This document shows, one piece after another, positions 27,186-36,493 of a DNA stretch of 56,549 nt; within the stretch, counting starts at the first letter, position 1; the number at the start of each line of letters is the position of its first letter. The stretch is from Acinetobacter sp. BY419. Lineage in GTDB: Bacteria; Pseudomonadota; Gammaproteobacteria; Pseudomonadales; Moraxellaceae. The position numbers and the translations under genes were made by a program. The stretch is from contig NZ_JAGFXZ010000022.1 of NCBI RefSeq assembly GCF_019038395.1, positions 1 to 56,549 on the forward strand, given 5' to 3'. Below the pieces are notes generated by a model that did not search any database, was not told where the DNA came from, and saw only the letters and a program-made list of their open reading frames with translations.

Positions 27186-28634
27186 TTAACGGAGAAGTGT
27201 CTTCGAAATCAGCTTGTGAATCGGTTTATTGAACGGCGGCAGAATGTATTTCAAGCTATACAGCTTTGGGTTCGACATTACTGAGCGTTCATGCGACAAA
27301 CTGAAGAAGCCTTCTGGACCATGATATTTACCCATACCTGATGCACCGACACCCCCAAATGGTAGATCGTCCTGTGCAACATGGGTCAGTACCGTATTTT
27401 GCCCGAAATGCCCTGAATGGGTACGCTGTGCGACATAATCGGCACGCGCTTGATCAAAGTCGAAGTAGTATAAAGCAAGTGGACGTGGACGGCTATTAAT
27501 AAAGTCGATTACATCATCAATTTGATCATATTCCATGATCGGTAGCAGTGGACCAAAGATCTCATGCTGCATGATCTGCATGCTTGGCGTGACATTGGTC
27601 ACGATGGTGGGTGCAATTTTGCGGAGATCAGCTGAATTTTCATGGCGCGGATTAATTTCAATCACTTGTGCACCCTGTTCGCGTGCGTCATCCAGATAGC
27701 CTTGCAGACGGTTGTACTGTTTGTCATTGATAATCGAAGTGTAATCCTGATTATGTGTGATATCCGGATACATGCTCTCCACGCAGGTTCTAAAATGATC
27801 AATAAACTCAGCTGTCTTGCCACGTGGCAGGAACATATAGTCAGGCGCTACACAAGTCTGACCGGCATTCCAGAGTTTACCTACCGCAATCCGCTGCGCC
27901 ACATCACGCAGATGAATCGATGGATGCACCAGAACTGGGGATTTACCACCCAGTTCCAGAATCACCGGAACCAGATTTTCTGCTGCGGCAGCCATGATGG
28001 TTTTACCCACCGCAGTTGAACCGGTAAAAATTATTTTATCAAAGGGCAGGCGACAGAAGGCATCCGAGATGACACCACCGCCGTTCACTACCGTGACCAG
28101 TTCTTTCGGAAAAGCTTCAGCCAGCGCTTTTTCCAGAACTGCGCCAAAAGTAGCCGATGAACTGGAAATTTTGATCATGGCATGGTTGCCGGCTGCCAGT
28201 GCGCAAATCAGGGGGCCAATCGACAGTAACAGTGGATAGTTCCACGGCGCAATAATTCCGACCACGCCCAAAGGCTGATATTGTACCCAGGCTTTGGCTG
28301 GTTGGTGAATAATACCCACATGACGCTTGGACGGTTTCATCCAGCGGGTCAGGTTTTTGCTGTAATATTTGATATGCTCTAGACAGGTGAGCAGTTCACC
28401 AATTTTGGTTTCTCCGATCGAGCGGTTACCATAATCCTGATTAATTGCCTCGGCAAATTGATCTTGATACTTAACTAAGATACGCTTAAGTCGAGCTAAA
28501 CGATCGATACGTTCCTTTGCAGTTGGCAAAGGGTAGTGTAAATAAGCGTGTTTTTGTTGCGCCAAGACTTCATTTAGGTACTGGCTATCAAAAAAATGTG
28601 GTGTCATTGCTGTTGTTTTTGTGTGACTGTTCAT
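27186..28634 (-). CDS. calB: coniferyl aldehyde dehydrogenase
   Basis: A 482-residue aldehyde dehydrogenase of the class-3-like group to which coniferyl aldehyde dehydrogenase belongs, oxidising aromatic or fatty aldehydes with NAD(P)+. The catalytic Glu is in VILELGGKSP and the catalytic Cys in NAGQTCVAPDY; the cofactor motif FTGSTAVGK is present. The C-terminal end is hydrophobic/basic. The divergent TetR gene 113 bp away likely controls it through a palindrome between them. A long-chain aldehyde substrate is equally possible. Confidence 0.85.
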   Translation of the reverse strand: MNSHTKTTAMTPHFFDSQYLNEVLAQQKHAYLHYPLPTAKERIDRLARLKRILVKYQDQFAEAINQDYGNRSIGETKIGELLTCLEHIKYYSKNLTRWMKPSKRHVGIIHQPAKAWVQYQPLGVVGIIAPWNYPLLLSIGPLICALAAGNHAMIKISSSSATFGAVLEKALAEAFPKELVTVVNGGGVISDAFCRLPFDKIIFTGSTAVGKTIMAAAAENLVPVILELGGKSPVLVHPSIHLRDVAQRIAVGKLWNAGQTCVAPDYMFLPRGKTAEFIDHFRTCVESMYPDITHNQDYTSIINDKQYNRLQGYLDDAREQGAQVIEINPRHENSADLRKIAPTIVTNVTPSMQIMQHEIFGPLLPIMEYDQIDDVIDFINSRPRPLALYYFDFDQARADYVAQRTHSGHFGQNTVLTHVAQDDLPFGGVGASGMGKYHGPEGFFSLSHERSVMSNPKLYSLKYILPPFNKPIHKLISKTLLR

Positions 28635-28670
28635 GCCGCACTACCATTTCAAAAATCGATTAATTAATTT

Positions 28671-28688
28671 TTAGAGCAAATACTCTAA
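28671..28688. promoter_or_regulatory. operator-like palindrome between calB and tetR
   Basis: TTAGAG, 6-base spacer, CTCTAA: a perfect 18-bp palindrome centred between two divergent starts, where a TetR-type dimer would be expected to bind. Binding is inference. Confidence 0.5.
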
Positions 28689-28747
28689 TTAGTCAAGTGA
28701 CTTTGTGTGTTAGCCTGCTAATGCACGAACTGAATGGTTGTTTTAGG

Positions 28748-29479
28748 ATGTCTCAAACCAAAACCTTAAAAACGAAAGAGCGTATCTTGCAGCTCAGTTT
28801 GCAGCTGTTTAATGAGCGTGGCGAACGATCGGTGACCACCAATCACATTGCAGCTGAACTCGGCATGAGTCCGGGTAACCTGTATTATCATTTCCGCAAT
28901 AAAAATGAAATTATTAAAGAATTGATGGAACAGTACCAGCAGCAGACGCTGGAGATGTTGGCGCTGCCGGATGACCGTTTACTGGATGCCAATGACAAGG
29001 TGCATTACTTTCAGGTATTGAGCAGCCAGTTGTGGGCTTATCGTTTCCTGCATCGTGACGTCTATCATCTGGTGGAAAATAACGAAGATTTTCGCAAGAT
29101 GTATCCACGCTTTGCCGGTCAGGTGATGCAGCAGGGCCAGAAAATCTACAAAGGCTTTGTCAACGCAGGCCTCATGGAAATGACCGATTCAGAAATTGAA
29201 GCCCTGATCATTAACCTGTGGATTGTACTGACCAACTGGACCAACTTCCTGTATATGTCGGGTCATCTGACCGATTCCAATACGCTGGAAGAGAAATGGG
29301 TCTGGCAGGCACTGCGCCAAATGGTGTTTTTGGAAGGGGCCTATTTACGTGGTGAAAGTCGTCAAACCTATGAAGGTTTATTGAATAGTCTGGGCTCTTC
29401 CGAGCTTTTTGCCAGCCTGTCTTCATCTAAAGATTCTGAATCTGAACAAACTATTCAGAATATCCAAGAAACGCGCTAG
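28748..29479 (+). CDS. TetR-family transcriptional regulator
   Basis: A 243-residue regulator with a TetR helix-turn-helix at about 9-55 (KERILQLSLQLFNERG, then TNHIAAELGMSPGNLYYHF) and a helical ligand domain of the TetR_C_13-like kind. It is divergent from calB and probably represses it and itself; an aromatic or fatty aldehyde/acid may be the signal. The start at 28748 gives the family-typical N-terminus but its ribosome site is poorly placed; an in-frame ATG at 28721 is the alternative. Confidence 0.85.
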   Translation: MSQTKTLKTKERILQLSLQLFNERGERSVTTNHIAAELGMSPGNLYYHFRNKNEIIKELMEQYQQQTLEMLALPDDRLLDANDKVHYFQVLSSQLWAYRFLHRDVYHLVENNEDFRKMYPRFAGQVMQQGQKIYKGFVNAGLMEMTDSEIEALIINLWIVLTNWTNFLYMSGHLTDSNTLEEKWVWQALRQMVFLEGAYLRGESRQTYEGLLNSLGSSELFASLSSSKDSESEQTIQNIQETR

Positions 29480-29527
29480 AATACCCGGCTTATTTTTTAA
29501 TTTAACTGATTAGTGACTTAAACCAAC

Positions 29528-30394
29528 ATGAATATGACGACTGCTAATACCGCACGGTTATTGATTACTTGTGAAGATAAGCCGGGCATCGTGCAGGCTG
29601 TTTCGAGCTTCTTGTATCATCAAGGTGCCAACATTACTGCGCTTGACCAATATGCGACAGCAGCGCAGGGCGGACGTTACTTCATGCGCGTTGAATTTGA
29701 ATTAGATAATCTGCAAAGTCGTAAAGAAAGCATTACCCAGACTTTTGCAGCGAATGTCGCAGAACGCTATGACATGCAATGGCGTCTGGCTCTGGTCAGT
29801 GATGTGAAGAAAGTTGGTATTTTGGTGTCTAAGGTGGATCATGCCCTGCTTGAGCTGTTATGGCGTCATGCACGTGGTGGTTTGCCTTGTGAAATTACCA
29901 AAGTGGTATCGAATCACGAAACCTTACGTGAAGCAGTTGAAAACTTTGGTATTCCATTTGAAGTCGTGCTAGTGACCAAAGACAACAAGCCTGAAGCCTA
30001 TGCAGAAATTGACCAGTTGATGCAGGGCAATGACCTGCTGGTGCTGGCACGTTATATGCAGATTCTGGATGAAGAGTTTGTCAGCAAGTGGGAAATGAAA
30101 GTGATCAATATTCACCATTCTTTCCTGCCAGCTTTTGTGGGTGCCAATCCGTACAAGCAGGCCTATGAGAAAGGTGTGAAACTGATTGGTGCAACTGCGC
30201 ACTATGTAACTGCTGATCTGGATCAAGGTCCGATCATCGAGCAGGATGTGGAACGCGTTAACCATGACTTTACCGTTGAACAGTTACGTGAACTCGGTCA
30301 GGATGTAGAGCGTAATGTATTGGCTCGTGCAGTGAAATGGCATCTAGAAGACCGTATTATTGTGGATGGTAACAAAACCGTCGTTTTCCAATAA
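29528..30394 (+). CDS. purU: formyltetrahydrofolate deformylase
   Basis: PurU hydrolyses 10-formyl-THF to THF and formate, balancing one-carbon pools. The 288-residue protein has an N-terminal ACT domain (about 10-85) that in E. coli senses glycine and methionine, and a C-terminal formyltransferase-fold domain with INIHHSFLPAF and the GATAHYVTADLDQGPII catalytic block. It is a single gene with a terminator. The second ATG two codons in is an equal start option. Confidence 0.95.
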   Translation: MNMTTANTARLLITCEDKPGIVQAVSSFLYHQGANITALDQYATAAQGGRYFMRVEFELDNLQSRKESITQTFAANVAERYDMQWRLALVSDVKKVGILVSKVDHALLELLWRHARGGLPCEITKVVSNHETLREAVENFGIPFEVVLVTKDNKPEAYAEIDQLMQGNDLLVLARYMQILDEEFVSKWEMKVINIHHSFLPAFVGANPYKQAYEKGVKLIGATAHYVTADLDQGPIIEQDVERVNHDFTVEQLRELGQDVERNVLARAVKWHLEDRIIVDGNKTVVFQ

Positions 30395-30411
30395 GGCTTG
30401 CATTGAGATTT

Positions 30412-30442
30412 AAAAAGGCATACTTTTAGTGTGCCTTTTTTT
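30412..30442 (+). terminator. purU terminator
   Basis: Stem AAAAAGGCATAC / GTGTGCCTTTTT (one G-T pair) with a long T run. Confidence 0.85.
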
Positions 30443-30491
30443 GTTTTTGATGTAAAAAAAATCAGTCAAAGCTATGATTAGCAGTTGCAAA

Positions 30492-30506
30492 TGAAAACAC
30501 TTCTCA
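30492..30506. promoter_or_regulatory. Fur-box-like site upstream of tonB
   Basis: TGAAAACACTTCTCA read on either strand matches the 7-1-7 Fur palindrome (TGATAAT-N-ATTATCA) at 11 of 14 fixed positions, including both outer TGA/TCA ends. It lies about 85 bp before tonB. Fur control of the operon is inference. Confidence 0.4.
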
Positions 30507-30588
30507 TTTATTATTGGCGTACTTTAATTGTGCTAACCGATGAGCTTGATAGTTTGTTCCCCATCATCTCCTCAAGGTAATAGATTTA

Positions 30589-31356
30589 ATGAGTCAAGTT
30601 GCTGCGCCCCAAATTCCTACACCGTCGAATCAGATGAAAAAGAAAATCATCTCTATCGTTACGGCTGTACTGGTTGGGCATGTGGGTGTCTTATACGCGA
30701 TCAGCCAGATGGAAGCACCTGAATTGACACCCATTGATAAGCAACCCTTAAAAGTGCGCTTCGTAAAACTGCAGGAAGCACCAAAACCTTTACCTCCAAA
30801 GCCGAAGGCTGAGCCACAAAAAGAGCCACCTAAGCCCAAAGAAGTCAAAATTGTAGAGAAACCGCTGCCACCACCACCGAAAAAAGTTGAAAAAATAGAA
30901 CAGGTGAAAAAGCCCGAGGCACCAAAAATAGTGGCAGCACCGCCAGTTGAAGCTAAACCAGCCCCAACTCCGGTGGTACCGACAGTGGTCACTGAAACTA
31001 AAGTTAAACCGGCACCGGCTCCAGTTGCACCACCTGCACCTGTGGCGCCGCCTGCACCTGCTGCACCGCCATCACCGAAAAGTGTGTCGATTGGTGGAGG
31101 CGTGTCTTGGCAGCGGTCACCAAAAGTCTCATTATCTGCGGGTGAATTAAAATCAGCCTGTTCGCTGGTGGTGGACGTTTCAGCAAATGAACAGGGTAAA
31201 GTAGTCTCTGCGACTGCACGAAATTCAGATTGTAGCCCGGCGGTAACGCGCAAAGTAGAAGCAGCGGTACGTCGTGCACAACTCACCAAATATATTGAAA
31301 ATGGTGTGGCTTATCCAACCCGTGTGGAACAGCCTTTCGATTTTCAGGTTAAATAA
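30589..31356 (+). CDS. tonB: TonB energy-transducer protein
   Basis: TonB couples the inner-membrane proton gradient to outer-membrane receptors. The 255-residue protein has an N-terminal membrane anchor (about 21-38), a long Pro/Lys- and Pro/Val/Ala-rich periplasm-spanning region (about 60-165), and a short TonB C-terminal domain with SLVVDVSANEQGKVVSA and YPTRVEQPFDF. It is followed after 25 bases by exbB and exbD. Several TonB proteins are common in this group; this one carries its own ExbBD. Confidence 0.9.
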   Translation: MSQVAAPQIPTPSNQMKKKIISIVTAVLVGHVGVLYAISQMEAPELTPIDKQPLKVRFVKLQEAPKPLPPKPKAEPQKEPPKPKEVKIVEKPLPPPPKKVEKIEQVKKPEAPKIVAAPPVEAKPAPTPVVPTVVTETKVKPAPAPVAPPAPVAPPAPAAPPSPKSVSIGGGVSWQRSPKVSLSAGELKSACSLVVDVSANEQGKVVSATARNSDCSPAVTRKVEAAVRRAQLTKYIENGVAYPTRVEQPFDFQVK

Positions 31357-31381
31357 CGGCTAACCCATTAGGAGTTCGAAT

Positions 31382-32005
31382 ATGAACTTTTCAGTTTATT
31401 GGCAACACGCTGATGCAGTCAGTAAAACGCTGTATTTCGTGTTATTGGCGATGTCGATTGCGACATGGACCATTTTTGTGCTGCGTTTGATGGGCACTCG
31501 CCAACTTAAGCAGATTGCCTATGCTCAGTTATCTCAAGCATTGGAACAACTGAAAAACAAACTGGCTCCTTTGGGCTTTGAGCAGCGTAAGGCAGTGGCA
31601 GAACAAGCATTGTTGCGCCAGATTTCAGCAGAAAAGGCCAATGCCGAAAAAGGGGTAGCAGTTCTCGGTACGATCGCTTCAATTTCACCATTTGTCGGTT
31701 TGTTTGGTACGGTATGGGGAATCTTCCATGCGCTGGTTGCTGTCGGTAAAAGTGGTCAGGCTGGTCTGGCACAAGTGGCAACTCCAGTGGGTGAAGCTTT
31801 GATTATGACCGGCTTAGGTCTGGCAGTCGCGATTCCTGCAGTACTGGCTTATAACATCTGTGTGCGTTTCAATCGTGGCTTGGCGCATGAATTACAGGAC
31901 CAGGCACACGGCCTGTTGATTGATACCATGCTGCAACAGGAATCTGTTGCAAAAAAGTCTGATGAAAAAGTAACACAACAGAGTCTCGTGGGAGGTCAAG
32001 CTTAA
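31382..32005 (+). CDS. exbB: ExbB proton-channel subunit
   Basis: A 207-residue inner-membrane protein of the MotA/TolQ/ExbB family with three membrane helices (about 15-35, 95-118, 135-160) and the family block ISPFVGLFGTVWGIFHAL. With ExbD it forms the proton channel that powers TonB. ATG has a GGAG site. Its stop codon overlaps the exbD start by one base, so the two are translationally coupled. Confidence 0.94.
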   Translation: MNFSVYWQHADAVSKTLYFVLLAMSIATWTIFVLRLMGTRQLKQIAYAQLSQALEQLKNKLAPLGFEQRKAVAEQALLRQISAEKANAEKGVAVLGTIASISPFVGLFGTVWGIFHALVAVGKSGQAGLAQVATPVGEALIMTGLGLAVAIPAVLAYNICVRFNRGLAHELQDQAHGLLIDTMLQQESVAKKSDEKVTQQSLVGGQA

Positions 32006-32409
32006 TGGCTTTTCAACTGGGTGAAGACAACGATGTAGGCATGAATGAGATGAACCTCATTCCCCTCATCGACATTATGTTGGTATTGATGATCATCTTC
32101 TTGGTGACAGCGACCGTTGCAAACCCATCAATTCCATTAACCTTGCCACAAACCACTGCAGAGATTATCGATCTGCCACCTGAAAATGTGACGATCAGCA
32201 TCAATGCGGAAGGTGACATTGCCTGGAATGGTGATGTGCTGACACTAGAGCAACTTGAAACCCGTTTCAATGAAGCCAGTCAGGTTGAACGCCAACCCAC
32301 GATTGTGCTGAAAGCAGACAAAGAATCACGTTATGATACGGTGGCGCAAGTCATGTCGCGCGCGAGTGGAGCCGGACTCAGCGATATTGCCTTTGCAACC
32401 GATAACTAG
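32005..32409 (+). CDS. exbD: ExbD proton-channel subunit
   Basis: A 134-residue single-pass protein, helix about 17-36, with the essential membrane aspartate in NLIPLIDIMLVLMIIF (Asp22). The periplasmic part carries the ExbD/TolR domain ending SDIAFATDN. Third gene of the tonB-exbB-exbD operon, closed by a terminator. Confidence 0.94.
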   Translation: MAFQLGEDNDVGMNEMNLIPLIDIMLVLMIIFLVTATVANPSIPLTLPQTTAEIIDLPPENVTISINAEGDIAWNGDVLTLEQLETRFNEASQVERQPTIVLKADKESRYDTVAQVMSRASGAGLSDIAFATDN

Positions 32410-32435
32410 GCTGCATATAATCCATATTCAGAATC

Positions 32436-32464
32436 AAAAAGCGACTAATTGTAGTCGCTTTTTT
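32436..32464 (+). terminator. bidirectional terminator, exbD / msrA
   Basis: Stem AAAAAGCGACTA/TAGTCGCTTTTT with loop ATTG between the convergent exbD and msrA genes; A and T runs on both sides. Confidence 0.9.
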
Positions 32465-32484
32465 ATGCCCATTCTTCATAAAAC

Positions 32485-33009
32485 TTAATGGGTTTTTAAC
32501 AAGGTCATAAACTTGCTGCGTAATTTATTCAGTTTTGGCGGAATGGCAAAATTGCAGTAACCCTGGCTTGGATTTTTTGCAAAGAAATTCTGGTGATATT
32601 CCTCAGCAGGGTAAAAGGTCGGCATCGGACTCAGTTCAGTCACAATATTCAGGCCTTCACTTTTTAAGGCCGCAATGGCTGCTTCAGCCTGCGCTTTTTG
32701 TTCATCATTCAGATAATAAATCACAGAACGATACTGGGTACCGACATCATTGCCCTGACGGTTCAACGTTGTGGGATCATGAGTCGCAAAAAATACATCA
32801 AGTAACTGGCTATAACTGATCTGGTTTTCATCGAAATCTATCAGAATAACTTCGGCATGTCCGGTTTCACCCCCGCACACGTCGTCATAATTTGGGTTAG
32901 TCGTATGACCGCCTGCATAGCCACTCAGGACCTGCTGAACCCCTTGGATTTGTAAAAATACGGCTTCGGTACACCAAAAGCATCCACCACCGAAAAGTGC
33001 TTGTTGCAT
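32485..33009 (-). CDS. msrA: peptide-methionine (S)-S-oxide reductase
   Basis: MsrA repairs S-oxidised methionine in proteins. The 174-residue protein carries the catalytic motif GGCFWCTE with Cys10, the [23 protein letters not shown] block and the conserved [12 protein letters not shown] use ATG 33009, which has GAGGA 7 bases upstream and puts the motif at the usual place. The resolving cysteine is not in the classic C-terminal spot of the long form. Confidence 0.95.
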   Translation of the reverse strand: MQQALFGGGCFWCTEAVFLQIQGVQQVLSGYAGGHTTNPNYDDVCGGETGHAEVILIDFDENQISYSQLLDVFFATHDPTTLNRQGNDVGTQYRSVIYYLNDEQKAQAEAAIAALKSEGLNIVTELSPMPTFYPAEEYHQNFFAKNPSQGYCNFAIPPKLNKLRSKFMTLLKTH

Positions 33010-33074
33010 GGTTGATTCCTCATTCAATTGAATTGGGCTGATGGTTTAATCCTAGCTCACCAGTATGAAAGATC

Positions 33075-33100
33075 AAAAAGCCTGTCAATAAAGGCTTTTT
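33075..33100 (-). terminator. terminator of the META-domain gene
   Basis: Stem AAAAAGCCT/AGGCTTTTT with 8-base loop, 11 bases after the lipoprotein stop codon. Confidence 0.82.
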
Positions 33101-33111
33101 GTAGGGAAGTA

Positions 33112-33573
33112 TTAACGTGGTTGAACCGCACTTTCCAACTGAATGAGCAAATTGCCATGACGATCCAATAATTTTAAGGTTTTACCAAATACCTGATAAT
33201 GAGTCACTTTGGCTAAAGCTTCATTAAATTTCTGATCGAGCTGATCGTTATTCATACAGGCCATACGTGTAGTCGCCATTTGGCTTAAATTTAAGGTGTC
33301 TTTGCCCGCCGTATAGCTGCCCATGATCCGGTTACAACCATCTGAACCTGAAACACGCTGTGTGCTGGCATCAAACTGCAGGCTTGGAATATTGCTTGAA
33401 GTTGGCGCTGTCTTGATTTCAGTATTGCCAATCTGTGTAGCAATCCAGGTGCGGTTTTGCAAAAGTTGTAATTGATTCGCGGTTTGAGTCGTGGCGGTAT
33501 TGGGCACAGTTTCGCAACCCATGACAGTTAAAACCGAGCCTAAAACAGCGATTGCAGTTAATTTTTTTAGCAT
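33112..33573 (-). CDS. META/HslJ-domain lipoprotein
   Basis: A 153-residue lipoprotein. The signal peptide ends in the lipobox VMGC (Cys19 by my count), then a META (HslJ-like) domain with WIATQIGNTEI, LQFDASTQRVSGSDGCNRIMGSY and the MATTRMAC block. HslJ-type proteins are linked to novobiocin resistance and heat in E. coli; the true role is unclear. It has its own terminator and is probably anchored in the outer membrane. Confidence 0.85.
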   Translation of the reverse strand: MLKKLTAIAVLGSVLTVMGCETVPNTATTQTANQLQLLQNRTWIATQIGNTEIKTAPTSSNIPSLQFDASTQRVSGSDGCNRIMGSYTAGKDTLNLSQMATTRMACMNNDQLDQKFNEALAKVTHYQVFGKTLKLLDRHGNLLIQLESAVQPR

Positions 33574-33676
33574 AATAGATACTCTGATTATTGACTAGCT
33601 ATTTGTATATAAACAAAAAAATGATCAAGGTTCCAGTTGATTTTGTATCTTTATTGAAGTGAATTTTGTTGTACAG

Positions 33677-34729
33677 TTATCGCATGTCTGGTTTTGGCAG
33701 GCCCTGGCGGATCAGTCGTGAATAGTCTTGGCTGGACAGGTCGGCGGTCTGTTTAACCCGTGGATTAACATGCGCCCGTTGATACCAGGTGTGCATATCC
33801 CAGGATTGGTCCAGTACTTTCAGATCATAGAGATAATTCGATAAATAGCCGGAAGCCAGTAAGCGGTAATCTGAGGGCAGTTGTTTTTGCGATACCGCCT
33901 GAACCATATCAAAGACCAGGGTGGTGCAATTACTGGTCAGGGTGTTATACCACTTGGGTTCTCTGGCCAATTCATCGGCCTGAGTCAGATATTCTTTAAA
34001 TAATGCTTTGGCCTGAGCTTGTGGCATGTTCACCGGAAAAAAATACACCTGTTCACCACGGACATTGCTACGGGTATAAACAATATCTTTTTCGTCCGAT
34101 GCGACTAGACTTAGTTCATATTTTCGGAAAAATCCACCAATTGCAGAAAATTCTTCATGTTTTTCTTTACGGATTTCAATGGAAAAAGTTAAAGGTTTTT
34201 GATTGGCAAAATCAAAACTGACCAAGGTATGGGCAATTTTCGGTCCCATCCAGTAGGAGGTAATAATATTTACCCCGGTAATCTGGTTCAGGTCAAAACT
34301 GCGGCTTTCCCAGCGTTCGATATAGTGACCATCAGCTTGCCAGTTAAAGTTACGGATATTATGCAGGGTGACCCGATCGCCTTCTTGTTCATAATACAGC
34401 AACTGAGCCACTTCAGGATTCCATTCCCGATCCTGACGTGCCTCCAGACTAAAATAGCCGAGCAGACAAAACAGAAAGACCAGAAGGTAAAGAATACTAT
34501 CGACTTTACGGGAGATCAGATGCCGGGTGAAGTAAATTCCGAGAACGACTAAAGCAAAGGTCAGCCAGAGTCCAATCAGGATCAAGCTGCCAATCTTGCC
34601 GAGGGGCTGCTGAACCCAGAGCATCAGGCTGAGCCACAGGCTCGACAGCATAACAAATAAGGTGAAGAGGCTGCCCAGCAGCCACAGACTCCAGTGCCTG
34701 GAAATATATTCGCGTCCCTGCATGTTCAC
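33677..34729 (-). CDS. membrane protein with DUF4105-like domain
   Basis: 350 residues: three N-terminal membrane helices (about 13-35, 43-67, 78-95), then a large extracytoplasmic domain resembling DUF4105 (periplasmic Lnb-N-like), with VNIITSYWMGPKIAHTLVSF and the conserved cysteine motif TSNCTTLVFDMV. Cys and His in that domain suggest a papain-fold-type hydrolase, though activity is unproven. It starts 20 bases after folA on the same strand, so it may be co-transcribed with folA. Confidence 0.72.
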   Translation of the reverse strand: MNMQGREYISRHWSLWLLGSLFTLFVMLSSLWLSLMLWVQQPLGKIGSLILIGLWLTFALVVLGIYFTRHLISRKVDSILYLLVFLFCLLGYFSLEARQDREWNPEVAQLLYYEQEGDRVTLHNIRNFNWQADGHYIERWESRSFDLNQITGVNIITSYWMGPKIAHTLVSFDFANQKPLTFSIEIRKEKHEEFSAIGGFFRKYELSLVASDEKDIVYTRSNVRGEQVYFFPVNMPQAQAKALFKEYLTQADELAREPKWYNTLTSNCTTLVFDMVQAVSQKQLPSDYRLLASGYLSNYLYDLKVLDQSWDMHTWYQRAHVNPRVKQTADLSSQDYSRLIRQGLPKPDMR

Positions 34730-34749
34730 TTTTTCATGAGAAATAGGCT

Positions 34750-35262
34750 TTATTTTCTGTATGTTGCGAACTCAAAAGCAATCCCGGTTTTGTCGTCTAT
34801 ATGTTGCTCGGCAGCAACTTTTTTAAATTCAGTGGGAATTTCAGGATAATAGGCATGACCTTGTACATCCAGTTCCACATGGGTCAATTCCAGACGGTCG
34901 GCAATGTCGAGGGTCTGTTTAAAGATCTCACCGCCGCCAATAATATAAATAGACTTTGGGTTTTCTGAAGCTTTTACATCTGCCACAGCTTGGTTCAAGG
35001 CATCCTCAATCGTATGGGCGACTTTAGTGCCTTCAAAAGACCAGTCAGGATCACGGGTGATCACCCAGTTCACGCGTTTAGGTAATGCACGACCCATCGA
35101 TTCAAGTGTTTTGCGGCCCATGACAATCACGCCGCCCTGAGTGATTTCCTTAAAGTGTTTCAGATCCGCTGAGATATGCCAAGGCAGGTCATTGTCCTTA
35201 CCAATACAGCGCTGCTGATCCATTGCAACCACGTGTACCACTTCTAAATTTTGAAATGCCAT
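34750..35262 (-). CDS. folA: dihydrofolate reductase
   Basis: FolA reduces dihydrofolate to tetrahydrofolate with NADPH and is the target of trimethoprim. The 170-residue protein has VVAMDQQRCIGKDNDLPWHI, the acidic active-site residue in SADLKHF, GRKTLESMG and the later IYIIGGGEIF motif. I start at ATG 35262, which gives the family length; the 13 codons upstream to 35301 are in frame but unlikely to be used. thyA lies upstream, so the two folate genes are paired. Confidence 0.94.
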   Translation of the reverse strand: MAFQNLEVVHVVAMDQQRCIGKDNDLPWHISADLKHFKEITQGGVIVMGRKTLESMGRALPKRVNWVITRDPDWSFEGTKVAHTIEDALNQAVADVKASENPKSIYIIGGGEIFKQTLDIADRLELTHVELDVQGHAYYPEIPTEFKKVAAEQHIDDKTGIAFEFATYRK

Positions 35263-35390
35263 TTTGAAAAATCCGTTGAAAGCATCCCTGAGTTCATCCA
35301 ATTTTTTACTTTTTGAGAGGGATGAACACGGGATTAAAAACTTGGGGTTGAATCATTCTTCATTTTTAGGCGGGTTAGTTTGAGGTTTTG

Positions 35391-35425
35391 ACCTCTCCCT
35401 AACCCTCTCCTAATAGGAGGGGGAA
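35391..35425. repeat. dispersed palindromic repeat, copy B
   Basis: Between thyA and folA. Nine-base arms CCCTCTCCT/AGGAGGGGG flank AAT, preceded by CCTCTCCCTAA. Its reverse complement nearly equals the second unit of copy C (19 of 20 bases over the AGGAG-GTTAGGGAGAGG core). It may form a hairpin in the thyA-folA transcript. Confidence 0.6.
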
Positions 35426-35441
35426 TACCGAAACAGGTAAA

Positions 35442-36284
35442 TTAAACCGCAACGGGTGCCTTAATACCCGGATGTGATTCATAACCAACAATTTCAATAT
35501 CTTCAAATTTAAAATCAAACAGGTCTCTGATCTCAGGATTCAGTTTTAACTGGCATAAGCCCAAAGGCTCACGGCTTAGTTGTAACTGCGCTTGTTCGAA
35601 GTGATTGCTATACAGATGCGTATCGCCACCCGTCCAGACAAAATCACCAACATCCAGATCACAGACCTGCGCGATCATATGGGTTAACAAGGCGTAGCTG
35701 GCAATATTAAACGGCACACCTAAAAAAACGTCAGCGCTACGCTGGTATAGCTGGCAGGACAATTTGCCATTGTGTACAAAGAACTGGAACAGGGTATGGC
35801 AAGGCGGTAATGCCACTTGGCCTGCTTCATTCGGATTCCAGCCAGATACAATCAGACGGCGCGAATTCGGATTGGTTTTAATTTCATTAATCAACCATTT
35901 GATCTGGTCAAAACCGTCCTGATTATAGCTATTGTCTGCATTTTTGCTGGAACCAAAATTACGCCACTGGTGACCGTAAACTGGACCCAGTTCGCCTTCA
36001 GGACGACCAAAACGCGCGGTTTGCTCTGCAGTTGCCCATTCGTCCCAAATTGAAACTTTATTATCTTTTAAATATTGAACGTTGGTATCGCCTTTTAAAA
36101 ACCACAACAATTCAATGACGATAGAACGGAAATGAACTTTTTTGGTGGTCAGTAAAGGAAAACCTTGAGAAAGATCAAAGCGCATTTGATGACCAAAAAC
36201 CGAACGTGTCCCTGTGCCGGTACGGTCGCCTTTATCGCCGCCGTTGTCGAGGATATGTTGTAAAAGGTCAAGATATTGGCGCAT
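35442..36284 (-). CDS. thyA: thymidylate synthase
   Basis: ThyA methylates dUMP to dTMP with methylene-THF, producing the dihydrofolate that FolA recycles. The 280-residue enzyme has normal length, the nucleophile Cys162 in [13 protein letters not shown], the [17 protein letters not shown] motif, and the [15 protein letters not shown] nucleotide-binding block. It is upstream of folA on the same strand. Confidence 0.97.
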   Translation of the reverse strand: MRQYLDLLQHILDNGGDKGDRTGTGTRSVFGHQMRFDLSQGFPLLTTKKVHFRSIVIELLWFLKGDTNVQYLKDNKVSIWDEWATAEQTARFGRPEGELGPVYGHQWRNFGSSKNADNSYNQDGFDQIKWLINEIKTNPNSRRLIVSGWNPNEAGQVALPPCHTLFQFFVHNGKLSCQLYQRSADVFLGVPFNIASYALLTHMIAQVCDLDVGDFVWTGGDTHLYSNHFEQAQLQLSREPLGLCQLKLNPEIRDLFDFKFEDIEIVGYESHPGIKAPVAV

Positions 36285-36454
36285 AGGTCTCTCTTAAAAA
36301 TTTGTTTAAATTACCTTTTTTCAGCAGAAAAAGTCTATCTCAGCTAAAGCCTTTTCTGTCGAGCTGGGCAAATTGAATTGAATGCATCATAACATTTTTT
36401 TCTAATATTTCTGATATTGCAGCTGCTAGAAAAATATTGGCCATCATTCAATGT

Positions 36455-36477
36455 AAAAAAGCACCCAAGACGGGTGC
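36455..36477 (-). terminator. terminator of the lipocalin locus
   Basis: Stem GCACCC/GGGTGC with 5-base loop and six T on the minus strand, 17 bases after the lipocalin reading frame. It suggests the locus was a functional gene. Confidence 0.75.
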
Positions 36478-36493
36478 TCATTGCTAAACAGAC

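Noticed and set aside
30630..31289. Long open frame (219 codons) antisense to tonB
   Set aside because: It is the mirror of the Pro/Lys-rich tonB sequence, giving a Gly/Thr-rich low-complexity product with no signal, ribosome site or relatives.
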